Positions 1 to 12,244 of a DNA stretch of 64,000 nt are shown here, one piece after another; position 1 is the stretch's first letter, and each line of letters begins with the position of its first letter. Source of the DNA: Gnetum montanum (lineage: Eukaryota; Streptophyta; Gnetopsida; Gnetales; Gnetaceae); the NCBI GenBank assembly GCA_015680685.1, contig MNCI01026517.1:374994-438993 (forward strand), read 5' to 3'. The notes beneath the pieces were generated by a model. That model was not told the origin of the DNA and ran no database searches. It worked only from the letters and a program-made list of their open reading frames with translations. The position numbers and the translations under genes are program-made.

Positions 1-2024
1 ACATTTGGTAATTGACCCACAATCTTCACTCTACTTTTATCCACTTGAACAATCCTTTTATTTGATTTTTCAGGAATCAAACCAAGTTTCTTACATATAG
101 ACAATGGCATTATAGTAGACGTAGCTCCAGAATCAATCAAAAAATTGTGTAAGTATTTATCCTTTAATTTCATTGTCAAAATAAAAGGTAGAGGTTCCTT
201 AACATATGAGGTCTTTAATTTCTCATCATTGTTAGACACATAACTTAACTCTGATTCTCTAACTCTCCTTTTACCTTTAATGAACTCTAAAGCCTTTCTT
301 TGCTGATCTCCTATTTGAAGCAACTGATAAAAGCTAATATTGGCCTTGACATGTTTAAGGTCTTCAATCAAATCATACTCTCCATCACCATTAAAGCTTG
401 GTTTCTTTATCCATTTATTAAAAGACTGATTTGGAGTGCTTTGCTCTACTTGATTGTCTTTTCCTTTATTCTTATCTCTTCTATTTGGCTCAAAATCTTT
501 TCTCTTAGTAGATGGATTAGTAATAACATTTGGGTATCTAGAAGTAGTTAATATTTCTTTTGATTGGAGACTATATCCATTTTCCTCATTGTTATTACAT
601 TCTTCATCTGAAGACAAATATTCTTTAAAACTTGATAGAGAAGAATTATCGCTAGAAGATTTACTTGCATAATGAACACTAGATAACTCATTCTCATATT
701 CAATATCAAGAAATTTGGACACAATTAGGTCACTTTCATCCTCATCTTCTGTTAACTTAGTATCTTAATGTTTATTCTTTCTATTTTTTCTTTCTTCCTT
801 GATATTAACTCTTGCCAAGGCTTTTTCAAGCTTCGCTATTTTGTTAGACATATCTCTCATTACTTGTCCTTTTCCGGATTCTACTCTTTCATGTTATTGC
901 TCTATCTTAACATGAGATGGACCTGGTAAAGATTTAAATTGAGCAAAATCTTGCATAGGAATCATAACTCTTTCTTCTCTTTTTGGAATTGCAATATTTT
1001 CTTCAGGATTCAAGTTCAACTATTTTTCTAACTGTATAGCTTCACTAAAGTAGTCATTTAGTGTAGTTAAGTTTGGAGTTCTCCTTAACCAAATTGAAAT
1101 GTTGGGGTTGACAACCTTAAGATAAGTTTCTTTAAGCATTTCTTCTGATGGTCTATATTGTCTTTGAAAGAGTCCACAAATTCATTGAAACTTGATGTTA
1201 AAATCTCTAATTAACTATTTAACTCCTTGCTTAGCTTGTATCAACCCAAAATATAGTTTTTGTTGATCTAATTGATTACAAAACTGGGCTAAGAAAATAT
1301 TCTTCGTGTCATCCCAACTTGTAATACTATTACTTGGTAAGTTCGAATACCAAATCTGAGCCATATCCTTTAGATTTGATACAAACAACCTACAACCTTG
1401 ATCTTGATGTTGAATATTTGCATGAGCTAAAGCTAACTCAAACATGTGAATATATTCTTCAACTAAATAAGCTTTTCCAGGAATGAAAGGCTCAGGAAAA
1501 TATTTGTAAACTACCTTAGGAATATCATTGTAATTTTTTTTTGAGAGAATGTTCGGGATTGTATTACTAAAAGTATGGTACACGAGTATACAAGTACAAG
1601 CGAGGGGGGGGACCATGGGTGGCCCACCCCGAAAAAGGGGGATGGGCCCCGGCCACCTGCAAAAGATCAAACTCGAAGGACACCGAGCTGAGCCACCGAA
1701 ACATACAGACCTCAAAACCTCAAAAACCCCAACAAAGAAAAAAGGGGGGGAAGGGGGGGCGCACCCTCGACAGGGGGGGGCGCCAGCCAAAGAAAAAAGA
1801 GGGGGGAGAAGGGGGGGNGAACTGTTAGACTTTCTAGATCTTCTCTTATAAATCAATAAACCAGATATAATGGGTGATCTTCTTGATCTTCTATTTTTTA
1901 CTCCACTACTATTTCCCAATTCAAAATCTTTCTTTTGTTCTTCTTCTGATGAAGAATCAGTCTTAGAATCTAGAATATCTCTTGAAACTTTTAAATTTTC
2001 GAAACTATCAATATTCTTGGTCAT
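1..2024 (-). pseudogene. Ty3/gypsy gag-protease relic, cut by the window edge
   Basis: Gag-protease part of a Ty3/gypsy LTR retrotransposon, read right to left. The likely start is the ATG at 2022-2024, about 100 bp inside the primer-binding site. The N-terminus is acidic and Ser/Arg-rich (a DSSSEEEQKKDFE stretch near residue 25). A retrotransposon gag-like segment follows at about 1215-1550 (AQIWYSNLPS, IFLAQFCNQL). The distal part at about 1-200 carries a retropepsin signature: FLIDSGATSTIMPLS, then CKKLGL. Reverse transcriptase and integrase would lie left of base 1. Frameshifts and stops separate the blocks, and a GC-rich foreign-looking segment interrupts gag at about 1556-1818. The protease family call is firm and the exact gypsy lineage is not determined. 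Confidence 0.8.
1556..1818. other. GC-rich, G-run island ending at an assembly N
   Basis: About 260 bp inside the gypsy gag relic differ sharply in composition from the AT-rich flanks. The plus strand has several runs of seven or eight G, plus GC-rich blocks such as ggatgggccccggcc. An N stands at 1818. Gag coding similarity resumes on both sides, so the segment is an insertion or a misjoin. The reading frames across it are composition artefacts, not genes. The G runs could form quadruplexes and may be why the assembly breaks here. Confidence 0.7.
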
Positions 2025-2120
2025 GAACTGAAAATAGTATTTCTTAAGCCTTTATAGTAACAAAGAATTGTTGATGTGCTAAAATTATAAGGCTTATGAA
2101 CTTAGAGGCTGAATTTTCAG

Positions 2121-2137
2121 CCCTCCTTCTAGCACCA
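2121..2137 (-). promoter_or_regulatory. Primer-binding site of the minus-strand gypsy element
   Basis: The minus strand reads TGGTGCTAGAAGGAGGG, seven bases inside an LTR end (...CA). It matches the TGGCGCTAGAAGGAGGG-type primer site common in plant gypsy elements, with one C-to-T change at a CpG. It sits between the LTR and the gag start, as expected. Confidence 0.7.
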
Positions 2138-2144
2138 AAAGAAC

Positions 2145-3550
2145 TGTTGGTGACCGTTTGGGACACGACCGCCAACGAGTATCCTCGAATAGGATTTAGG
2201 TGCTTGCTGGTCTTCTGGGAACACCAAGGCCGAGATACCTCCAAATAGACTTAGTATTTAATGTGAGTATGTGTGTGCTGTTGCAGTGTGCGGTTGTGAA
2301 AAATGAAACGATTGTGTTGTGTGTAAACTACAAATGACTTATCTTAAAGAGATTCAGCCAACTTTGCCAAGTATTGTGAATTATTGAGAGTTCCTATTTT
2401 GTTCAATTGCATAGTCTATGGAGTCCTTATAATACCTACTTGTAAAAAATAAATTTTTGCAAAAATATTTGAACACAACTCTGCAAATCTACTTCTAATT
2501 TTCCCCAGAGAATGAGATAGTTCCACAAGAAAACTAAAAATAGAGCCAGATTCAATGGAAATTAGAGATAAGAGAAAGAGAAAGCAGATTTGTGTAAAGA
2601 TATCAAATATTTAAACAAGGTAAAATGATACGAGTAAACACTTCGCAATAAAGCTATCCCCAAATTCAATAACTACGAATTGTTCAAACTTCCAAGCCCC
2701 AAATAAGCAATTTCTTCAAGACAATCCTACTATGCTACCAAAAATTGCTGCGTAAACTATCACGTACGAGACTCCATTTTGGCTAGAAAATGGATGTCAA
2801 CAATTTCATTCAATAGAACCTTCAAAATACTTGACAATTTCTGATTGAAATACCATGGAGATTCACTTTAAAGATAAAAGAAGCTATTCTGGTCTCATCA
2901 AAATACCAGAGATTATCTGAACCCTCTTGACTATTGAATCGTTCAACGGCTTGACTACAAGCAGAGGCTCTCTTACAACAATCCCAATAGAAATTCTTAT
3001 ACATTACACAATGATAAAATTTACTACTAAAATGCTCTTAAGGCTTTCAAACACAAGTGCTTCTATGGCAAAATTTTAATAGAACTTTTCAATTATGCAA
3101 CAAGAACAATGAGAGCAATCTAGAAATCCCAAAATTACTTGCCAAGGATGATACTATCTAGCTAAAAAATTTAAACAAAATAAAAAACAATAAGCATAAC
3201 TCACAGGACTATGACAAAGAGGCTAAAATCTTTTCTTTAGCAAGGCATCTTACAAGCAATCTTTCACAATGTGTGACCCCAAGTGTGTGCTAGTAGTCCC
3301 CTAATATCCCTTTCCTTTTACCCCTGAAGCCTTTTTATAAGGTTCAAAAGGTAGTTACATATTTCAAAATATCATAGCTAACTTCTCTCCCAAGAAAGGA
3401 AGTTATAACTTACCCAACTAGTTAGGAGATATTTCTTGAATCTAGTTATGAAGTTATACAAAAAATTAGAAGGAACTTATGCTAACATTAACATTTATAA
3501 ATATTACAAATATTTTATAGGCAACAACCTATACAATAATTTTTGAAAAA
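2145..3550 (-). mobile_element. LTR of the minus-strand gypsy element (outer end uncertain)
   Basis: The LTR joins the primer-binding site at 2145 (minus-strand end ...CA). A TATA-like box lies near 3331-3340, and the downstream part is transcript-leader-like. The partner LTR is outside the window, so the outer boundary near 3.5-3.7 kb is an estimate. Small reading frames inside are short and show no domain. Confidence 0.55.
3331..3340 (-). promoter_or_regulatory. TATA-like box in the gypsy LTR
   Basis: The minus strand reads TTATAAAAAG in an otherwise ordinary stretch, about 1.2 kb upstream of the primer-binding site. The position suits the U3/R border of a long LTR. No transcript evidence exists here. 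Confidence 0.4.
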
Positions 3551-3739
3551 TAAATTCAAGACCTTAATCTTATGAGAGCTTCATTCAATTTTTATTTTAG
3601 GATTTTTAATTTTCCATTGTGTATAAAGCCTTAGTAATTCACTCAGGATAATTAAATTAATGATAGGTCTTTAACAAGGGCTCCATACCATTATTGTATG
3701 TGAGAAATTGCCAAAAATATATTTTTACCACCAGACTAT

Positions 3740-4794
<1,055 letters not shown>

Positions 4795-4803
4795 CTAATT
4801 TTT

Positions 4804-5035
4804 TCAATCTTCGGAGAGAGCCTTCAGGATAGTTGACGTTGCCTTCAAAGTTGTTAAATGGTAAATTGAAAACCTAAAGAAAAGTAAGGTTGGACAAAGA
4901 CTCTGGAATAGGACCCATAATATTGTTATGAAAAAGACCCATGTTCTCCAGCTGTGTAAGCTTGTTGCCCAAGGATTTTGACTGGTTCTCATCAAAATTG
5001 TTGATGGAAAGATTAACATTGATCGCATTCAACCA
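4804..5035 (-). pseudogene. Leucine-rich-repeat receptor-like fragment
   Basis: In one minus-strand frame this encodes about three plant extracellular LRR units. Visible motifs are LTQLENMGLFHNNI, MGPIPESLSNLTFL and VFNLPFNNFEG, matching the LxxLxxLxLxxNxLxGxIP consensus of receptor-like kinases and proteins, including the last repeat before the juxtamembrane region. One stop interrupts it. No kinase or transmembrane segment is present. A longer open frame over the same bases is a shadow without repeat structure. Confidence 0.75.
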
Positions 5036-5049
5036 TTCAACAATATGAA

Positions 5050-5939
5050 TTGCAATGTTCCTATTTAATTAGTGCAGAAATAATTTTACCTTGCACCACT
5101 AAACTGCTGAAAATGCATTGCTCAAAGATTCATAAGCTTACTATAGGAATGGTGCTCCTATATATTTCTTCCTTAAATTAAAAGAATGTTGTTGTTAACT
5201 TATTTTTTCCTGTCAAACTAAAATATTTTCCATTTCTCCAAAAAATCTTAACCAATTTAAGCCTGCCAACCTACTCCATGAAATGGCCAAATGTTCCAAC
5301 ATGACCTTATTTTCCTTTATGTTGAACTCTTTATTTTCTTATAGCTTAAAGTTTACATTTTCTTTACATTTCTTTACTTTTGAAGCCTTTTTTTTCTCAT
5401 AAAAGCCAAAAATGCAATAAACATTTTAAATTCAAAAAATCCATAAAATTTTGTAAAACATGAAATATAAAAAAAATGAATTTTTTAAAACACTGTACAA
5501 CTTTCCACAACCTTAAATTGGTAAATACCCCATGGCTTGCTATGGCCTTAAACTGGCAAATACCACATGATCTTCCATGGAAGAAAACTAAAAAAAAATA
5601 TTATACTTCATTTTTTCTTTAGTTTACAACTTTATTCCATAACCATTTTAACCTTCTATCACATGACAACTGAGTTTAGCTAACGTGGACTTTACGCATA
5701 TATTTCAATGTAGAACCATGACAAAAACAAAACCATAATGCTATAATGTCATAACCAGAATTAAAATTTGAAATTTGAAATTAAGATTAAAGTTAAAATG
5801 TCCATAATATCATATCCATAGCTAAATAGATCATCCAAACATTAAATTGGTTTGGCTAACACTATCCATACATCATCATCAACATGAAATCAAAACAACT
5901 AAAATGGAAAGGCAACTACGGGAACTAAGAAGCATCTAG
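5050..5939. other. AT-rich non-coding stretch
   Basis: I see no gene here. Around 5529-5580 are two decayed copies of a short motif (catggcttgctatggcct...aaactggcaaata) that recurs in tandem beside the Tat-type elements at 29.3 and 40.2 kb. Confidence 0.4.
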
Positions 5940-6097
5940 TCAAGGAGGTGTTGCATCACCTTTACACTTAGCACTAGGGTCATCGATATCTTGTGGAGCC
6001 TATAACATGACAACACAAGACTGCTTAGTAACCAATGCAAATAAAGACAAAATAAATAACTTGAAAAAAAGTAAACCAAAACAAAAAGCAAGCAAAC

Positions 6098-6909
6098 CTA
6101 AGGTGGTTCCAAAGTCACGTGTTCTTTGAGGAAGCTCTAAAGACTAACCTCTAGATGGTGAAGGAGTTTGATCTTCAAACATGTTGCCCTAGTCCATGTC
6201 CCCAAGATCAATACCTATAAGGATATTAGTCCTATCAACATCACTCCATGTAGGGGGCAGCTGGGAGAACATGGTGGTGGATGTTTCCCCCTAATGTAGT
6301 AGTGACCTATTGAGTAGGGGAGTTATCTACAACTATGTTCTTTGCAAATATTTTATAGACCTCATCCAAATTGTTGCCCATCATGAATAGTTCTAGCTTT
6401 TGTCTCTCAGTAGACTCATCCTTAGCTAGTTAAGTTAAGCATCACATTCAACTTTGTACATCCATTTGAGGTCCTTTTGTCTATGACCCCACTCAAGGAC
6501 CCAACTGCAGTAATCTTTAAACTCACCAATCTTATGATTGATGAGATCAATTTGGAGCTTCTATTCTACTACCTATCTAACAAGGGCAACCTTGCCTTGG
6601 ACCACACTTCAATAACATACCCAAGTTATCTTCATAGTATGCAATGAGTTTGTATTGTTCATTTGGACTTCTATGAAGTCTCTATGGTCCTTGAGGTCTA
6701 TCATTTCCTCTTTTGGCTTCATGTTCTTCTTTCTCAATGCTACAACTTGTTCTCATAGAAACTTGTTGAAGCATCAAAATTTGCACAGTGACTTAGCATA
6801 TTAGAGTGCACATCCAGTGGCACCTTGATATAGCCCACATGGGACATTCTCTAAATCTAAAGGTAAGGAAGCCAATGTGTCAACCTTCACTAGCTTATCA
6901 AGATCCCAT
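6098..6909 (-). pseudogene. Penultimate exon, charged and probably coiled-coil
   Basis: An exon-sized block between an acceptor (cctaaacttag) and a donor (gtttgcttgc). It reads LASLPLDLENVPCGLYQGATG, then charged helical segments such as VVALRKKNMKPKEEMIDLKD and ESTERQKLELFMMGNNLDEV. There are about eight stops, mostly TAG. No known domain is recognised. Heptad-like spacing of hydrophobic residues suggests a coiled coil in the ancestral protein. Confidence 0.4.
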
Positions 6910-7651
6910 CTAAGTTTAGGCACTTTAACCAACATAAACAAATTTCTAACAAGTAAAACCACCTAGTAAAAAAAACTAAATAGCCATGGAAATTGAATAA
7001 AAAGACCAAAAATATAAGTATAATAAAGATAAAATGATTTAAAATTCTTACCAATTGCAAGAGCTATCTATTGCAACCAATTGTCATATCTTCAACTACA
7101 CCATGTATGAATTCAATTTTATTGGAGGTTTCCATCCATGGTTGCATGTAGAAGGTAGAAGTGGAGGCTTCTATCTAAGGCTATTCAGCTACAACAAGTA
7201 CAGTAAACAATTAACAACTATAGCCAATGATAGACCTGAATTAATGCAATATAACATGTACAAAACTTAAAATCAAAGATCACACATACCTGAGAGGTTT
7301 TCTAATATGGAAATAGAAGGTTCACTCATTTGTGGATCCTCTAGCATCATATTAAAGTAACCCATCAGAGGAAAAGGAGGTAATTCATTTTTGTACAACA
7401 CATAATCCTTGTAATGCTTCAATATATCTTCTTCCTAGGGTTATAGTTTCTTTTTCTCTTGATGCCTTCACTCTAACTTAGCTACCATTATTGTAGCCCT
7501 AGCTTCCTATTCCTACTACTTATGTCTAAGAACATTAATCATACGAACATAGAACCACTTAGCATGTTTTATCTAAAAGAAAAGATGTAACTAAGTTAGA
7601 AACACAACTTTAAAATAGATTAACAAAATAATAAACCAAGGTATAACATAC

Positions 7652-8710
7652 CTCTAACTTGATGGCATACATCTCTAATTTTGACAATTGACTTCTACTG
7701 CTTTGTAGGCTCTAGGATCATTGCTACTAGTTCATCAACCAAAGGCCTCTTAAGCTTGGTCCTAGATATCCCCTCAACCTCTTTACAGAAATTTCTAGCC
7801 TTCTTAATGATAGATGGTATTGTGAAAGGCTCAACCTCTATGCTATCAAGGGATAAAAAACACCTACTACTAATCCCCTTGGTACTGATAGATACTGATT
7901 GCCCAACAGCTTCTAGTAAGTCTTGGACCTATGTGGTTTGAGTAAGGATCTTCACTGAAGGTTTGGTGAGTTGGGATGGATCTTGGGTAACCCATCATCA
8001 ACCATTCCTTACCACTAGGAACTTTATAAACCTATATAAGTAAGCTACAAAAAGTGCAAAGTGCATGTGGCACTTCATAGTGAAATTGTTACAAAGCTTT
8101 TGGATCTCCCACTATATCCTAGAAACTAGGTGTGTAGCCAAGTTGAATCAAGCATCCTCTATGAGTACTTGCTTCATGGCCCAAGCTTGGTCCACACCCA
8201 AGATCTTTCCCTATGATAGCAATTTAGGAAATGCCCAAGATCAAAACAAGGGATAAATTTCTCTAACCAATAGTGACTTGATCTATTTTAAAGAGTATCC
8301 CTTAACATCATGATGAGCATCTAGCCACTCGTCTACTTCCTTCTAGTGATCCTCCTCCCTACTTACTTTGGTGATGATTAGCATGACATCATTTGGAATG
8401 CCAAAAAGGTTACTAAAGATAGATGCATTAATCTCTAGAACAACAATCACACCATGAACCTAAGTGATAAACTTCTTAACTCATTGGCTAAAGAAGTTAA
8501 TGATATTCAACATCTTCATAGTGGAAATGATCAGTCTTGGAGCCATGAAGAGGTCATACAAGCCCATGTGTACAACTCTCACATGTATGGCATTAGGTGC
8601 ATGGTCTGATAGCTAGTCCTATGAGGATTCCACCTCACCAAACTTGAGAATCAAGGTCTTCTCAACATGTCCTAAAGTCACAAGCGTAACTTCAACTAAT
8701 GGAGTAGTCT
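7652..8710 (-). pseudogene. Long exon resembling plant transposon-associated (Transposase_32/PMD-like) domain
   Basis: The largest exon of the decayed gene. A roughly 150-residue stretch includes HVRVVHMGLYDLFMAPRLI, VHGVIVVLEINASIFSNLFG, IPNDVMLIITKVSREED and VDQAWAMKQVLIEDA. The pattern (a V.G..V.L....I...FGIP element, then a charged segment and a hydrophobic helix) resembles the 'putative plant transposon protein' domain, but no catalytic residues can be pointed to. The tail (SQLTKPSVKI ... FCKEVEGISRTKLKRPLVDE) is basic and ends at a clear donor, gtatgttatacc. Stops interrupt it at several places. Confidence is good that it was coding and lower for the family. Confidence 0.4.
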
Positions 8711-8879
8711 CTAAAAAATAAAAAAGGATGGCCCATTAGCCTTAGCATAGGTGCATTATGCAAATAGAAATTACAAAAAAAATATAACAAAGTCAAAACC
8801 AAATACAACTACTTAAACAAAAAACACCAAAATAACTAGAAAAATAGTAGCATATGAATAACTTTAGATCAACAAAATT

Positions 8880-9714
8880 AGCAAAATAAAAACACTCATT
8901 TTTCCTATTCAATGTAGATATCTTAGGAGCACTAGGAGGCGGGTTAATGTCTATGTCATCAAGGGATGGGTTGGCCCACCAAGTATTCATCATCCCATTT
9001 CCTAGGCATCTTGTATAAGCCTTAGGGTGGTATCTAATGTTGGCTTTGAGGTCCTCCAGTTGTTCCAATACCTTAAGCCTCATCTTTGGGCTTTTGATGA
9101 ACACCTCTAAACCTTTGTGGGCTAGTAGCAAGAGGTTGTCACATTTGATCAAGTCCCACTCATCCATTTTGAACCTATAGGTAAGTGAAACAACAAAAAT
9201 CATCATAACTTAAGTTCACAATGGTATGAAATAGCCATAAACCAAAGGCAACCTTACGTATTACTCTACATGATAAATGGTGCCTAGAAGGTTTTGAAAC
9301 ATGGTATGCGCATGATGGAAAATAATTAAAGTGTTTTTCACATTATATTAACTAAATTCAATAATCTTTCAAATTTTTGATAACTTGCAAGATTCCACAG
9401 TGATAGTGTCATCATGTTTCTCTCCCTCTACACAAGCTTTAGGTTTGTCCATTAGAAACTTAACAATTAAACTAGAAGACTCAGGCAGGATGGTCTCTAT
9501 GATCATTGTTGTATCCTCAGTCATGAAGTGTGACCATACCATCACATTGAAGTTATGTAGGAGGTATGAAAGAAATTATTTGGCCTTTTTCCTAAACCAC
9601 ATTTTTTTGCAATCCCACTCCATACCTAGAGTTAGGGAGCTAGGCCTAAGGAGGTGGATGCAACATAGCAATCCCCCCATCTCTATTACCACCAAGATGG
9701 GCTTCAAGAAGGCC
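8880..9714 (-). pseudogene. Exons resembling an FCP1/NIF-type HAD phosphatase domain
   Basis: Two exons of the decayed minus-strand gene (9384-9714 and about 8880-9174). The first reads FLKPILVVIEMGGLL near its start, in the place of the ILVLDLDGTL motif, then FLSYLLHNFNVMVWSHFMTE, resembling the FL..L...F.V.VWSS.T segment of CTD-phosphatase-like (NIF) domains. The second has NTWWANPSLDDIDINPP where the family has NTLLVDDSP...NPP. Both catalytic Asp of the first motif appear lost (EMGG), so activity would not be expected even if the gene were intact. An acceptor (tgttatag) precedes the first exon. The assignment rests on motif order by eye, and chance resemblance is possible. Confidence 0.4.
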
Positions 9715-9715
9715 C

Positions 9716-11138
9716 TATAACATCCAACCACAAAAATTATAATCATGAAAACTTAAAACCAAAGCCTTCTAACCATTTAACATATAAAATAATTCCTAGA
9801 CAAAATTTTAAATGATTTATATAAAATGATTGTTTAAAATTGAAATCGTAACAACGATAGATTGCAACCAAAAACATGGAATTGATAGTTTAGAAGTAAA
9901 AATGTAAAAATGACATTATAGGAATAAATTCTCAATTTTCATTATTAATTATACAATTATAAAATATTTCAACACATAACATAAGACTACAAACAACATT
10001 CAATCAAATTTCACACTCAAATGGTCATAGAAAAACACATGAAAAAAATATAATTTTTTTTTTATTTGAAAAAATTATAACCTCATATTAGCATCTCAAA
10101 CTATCCCCATAATCATGGAAAATTGAAGAATATCTTTTTATAATCTCAATCTTTCTCATCTTCATAGGGGTAGATGCATCATAGTCATGTAACCACAATT
10201 TCATGCACCCAAATGGGAATGACCATAACAAATTAACCACTTAACAAAATTTTATGATTCCATAGCCATTGGAATTATAAATCTTATAGTACAATCCCTT
10301 AATAGAAAATCATTTAAAATACTATCCAATTTTTCAAAAAAAGTTACCAACATGACCTAACCATAGCCATCAACATGAACTCTCTTTTGTGTAGGGCTAG
10401 CAAAAAAATCACCAAAAATTCATCTGAGCTCCAAATGAAGTGATTCCACCACTTTGTAAAAGAATAAATCAATTTCTGCACATCCATATCCATGAAAAAT
10501 TAAAAATTATTGTCATTCTTTTAGAAAAATTTTGTGAACTTTCATGAAATCTAAAAAATGGCAAAGAATCCTAATTGCGCAACTCAACACAAATGACCAT
10601 AACATCTTCATTATAACTTCAAATAGAATGGGATCACAACCATAAAAAAAATTAAATGTAGATATACTAACCCAAAATTCTATTTTTTTGCAAAAAATAG
10701 ACATTTTCTTAATAAACATACATAACATTGCTTGCTTTTTTCATCAAAAAAGCATTCCAAAACCGAAAACTTGTAAAGTTTAACTTTATGTAGCCATGAA
10801 ACATAGCTAAGATGGTCAAACCAACTTGTACCTATACTAAAAAATAAAAAAAAAGTTGTCAGGATTTTGATAAAATTAAATTTTGACAAACATTGTAGTG
10901 TAAATCTAGAAAAACAACCATAGCACAAAATGTTTAGAAAAAAGCACCAAAATAGCAAACCTATTTTGAAAATTTCAATCTAAAAAGGAAAAAACAACCA
11001 AATGATCTTAAAATTATGTAAAGATGACAAAAATATGAGGTAGGATTTATGCAAAATAAAAAGAATAACAACTACAAAAGTGTAGATCTGAAAAATGGAA
11101 TACATGAAAAAGACTAGAAAAGTAGTAACAACTAGTAC
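9716..11138 (-). other. Probable long intron of the decayed gene
   Basis: AT-rich sequence with no coding-like block, lying between a donor-like gtactagt at 11131-11138 and the acceptor tgttatag at about 9715. Short open frames inside are low-complexity. Confidence 0.35.
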
Positions 11139-11337
11139 CTAGGAAAGACAATGGTAAAACTCTCCTCAATCCTTGGATGTGGTAGACATGCTAGGCTTTT
11201 GGCATAGGTGTACACTTCCTCCAAGATAGAGTTGCCACTAGGGATCATTTTCTTCATCATGGTGCTTGCAATGTAGGAGATCCTTTATCATAAAGGTGAC
11301 TACACTAGCACTAAGTGTCACATCCCCATTCCCAAAG

Positions 11338-11342
11338 GATGT
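11338..11342 (+). repeat. Target-site duplication, left copy (gatgt)
   Basis: Five bases directly before the 5' LTR. They match gatgc after the 3' LTR except for one C/T difference, as expected for gypsy integration followed by decay. Confidence 0.75.
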
Positions 11343-12134
11343 TGATGGGATGTGATATCGCATGGGCCGCGATATCACATACGGGATATTACAGTGCACT
11401 GTCATATCTATAAATAAGAGGTGGCTCTCCCTTGTTTCTCATTCTAGGCTTAGACCACAGTGAAACTCTAGCAGTTTGATCTCTCCAAAGATAGAATATT
11501 TTCCATGTGCCCGTAGTAGGAACTCCAAAGTGAACAGATCTTTATTTGAGCAAATATTGTACTTGAACACATGTTTGTGTAAGACAATAAAGACAAAATT
11601 CTTGGATAAACCTTATAGTGCATGGAATAGGCTAATTAGGACTTTATTTATTGTTATTTACTATTTTTCATTTAAATTCTTTATTAGGAATTAAATCTCT
11701 CTCAACCCTTCTCTCCTAGTTAAGTGCCTCAGTACGATCGCTTCGAGCACATGCATTACGCATGGTGATCCCAGCAACGACTAGCATTTCATAGCCATGA
11801 TTGCATTGGTTCAGGGTGTGAATGGTAAGTGCAAATGGATGTTGAAGCGAGGTTAATTCAGATGTAGTTAGTTAGTTAAGGTTAGTAATTAGTCTCTTCA
11901 ACCCTTCACCTCAATAGGATAGGAGATAAAACAGAAAAGCTATAAAAATCATATACCTCGGACTTACTTAACCATACACCGTGACAAATACAAGTAAGTC
12001 TGGGAAGACAATGAATAATTAACCTTAAGTGTTCCATGAGGCATGTAGGCACTTAGTCTATGGGGTTTGACCAGATCGCAGGTGTTATGCTCGTATTCGT
12101 ATGGTTGAGTGTAGGGGTACCTCGCCACTCATCA
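11343..12134 (+). mobile_element. 5' LTR of the gag-protease element
   Basis: 792 bp, TG...CA ends. It aligns with the 3' LTR over almost its whole length and is over 90% identical by eye in the R/U5 part. The differences are largely transitions. A TATA box lies at 11409-11416. The U3 part is shorter than in the 3' copy because some gatatc-type repeats are missing. Confidence 0.9.
11409..11416 (+). promoter_or_regulatory. TATA box of the LTR (TATAAATA)
   Basis: Conserved in both LTRs (also at 16506-16513) and followed by a well-conserved block, as expected at the U3/R border. Confidence 0.6.
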
Positions 12135-12135
12135 T

Positions 12136-12153
12136 TGGTGCCATTGCTGAGGA
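12136..12153 (+). promoter_or_regulatory. Primer-binding site, tRNA-Asp type, decayed
   Basis: TGGTGCCATTGCTGAGGA begins two bases after the LTR end. It is the complement of the 3' end of plant tRNA-Asp(GUC) with four substitutions, each a C-to-T or G-to-A change at a CG or CCG site. Confidence 0.8.
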
Positions 12154-12244
12154 CTAAGTGTTTGTGCGCTAAGTAGAATATAAGAGATCATTCACATCAT
12201 TGGGAGCTTAAATGAACCTTAGGGTTAATTAAAAAAAATTTATA

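Larger units (their letters stand above)
5940..11342 (-). pseudogene. Decayed eight-exon gene with readable GT-AG introns, split by an LTR element
   Basis: Coding-like blocks on the minus strand alternate with short introns whose borders are still canonical. My exon model is 11139-11342 (continuing beyond the insertion), 9384-9714, about 8880-9174, 7652-8710, 7290-7572, 7052-7188, 6098-6909 and 5940-5999, ending in TGA at 5940-5942. Visible donors include gtactag, gtatgtt, gtatgtg, gtaagaa and gtttgct. Acceptors follow pyrimidine tracts, such as the one at 8711 (ttttttattttttttag-like). The last exon reads APQDIDDPSAKCKGDATPP. Each long exon holds one to several stops, often TAG. The 5' end is separated by the LTR element inserted at 11343. 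It could be a host gene or a spliced transposon gene. Confidence 0.55.

Noticed and set aside
1549-1851. Two plus-strand open frames across the GC-rich island
   Set aside because: They cross an N and G runs, are antisense to the gag relic and have only low-complexity composition.
4804-5028. 74-codon minus-strand open frame starting MRSMLIF
   Set aside because: The overlapping frame encodes the LRR motifs. This one is a shadow with no repeat pattern.
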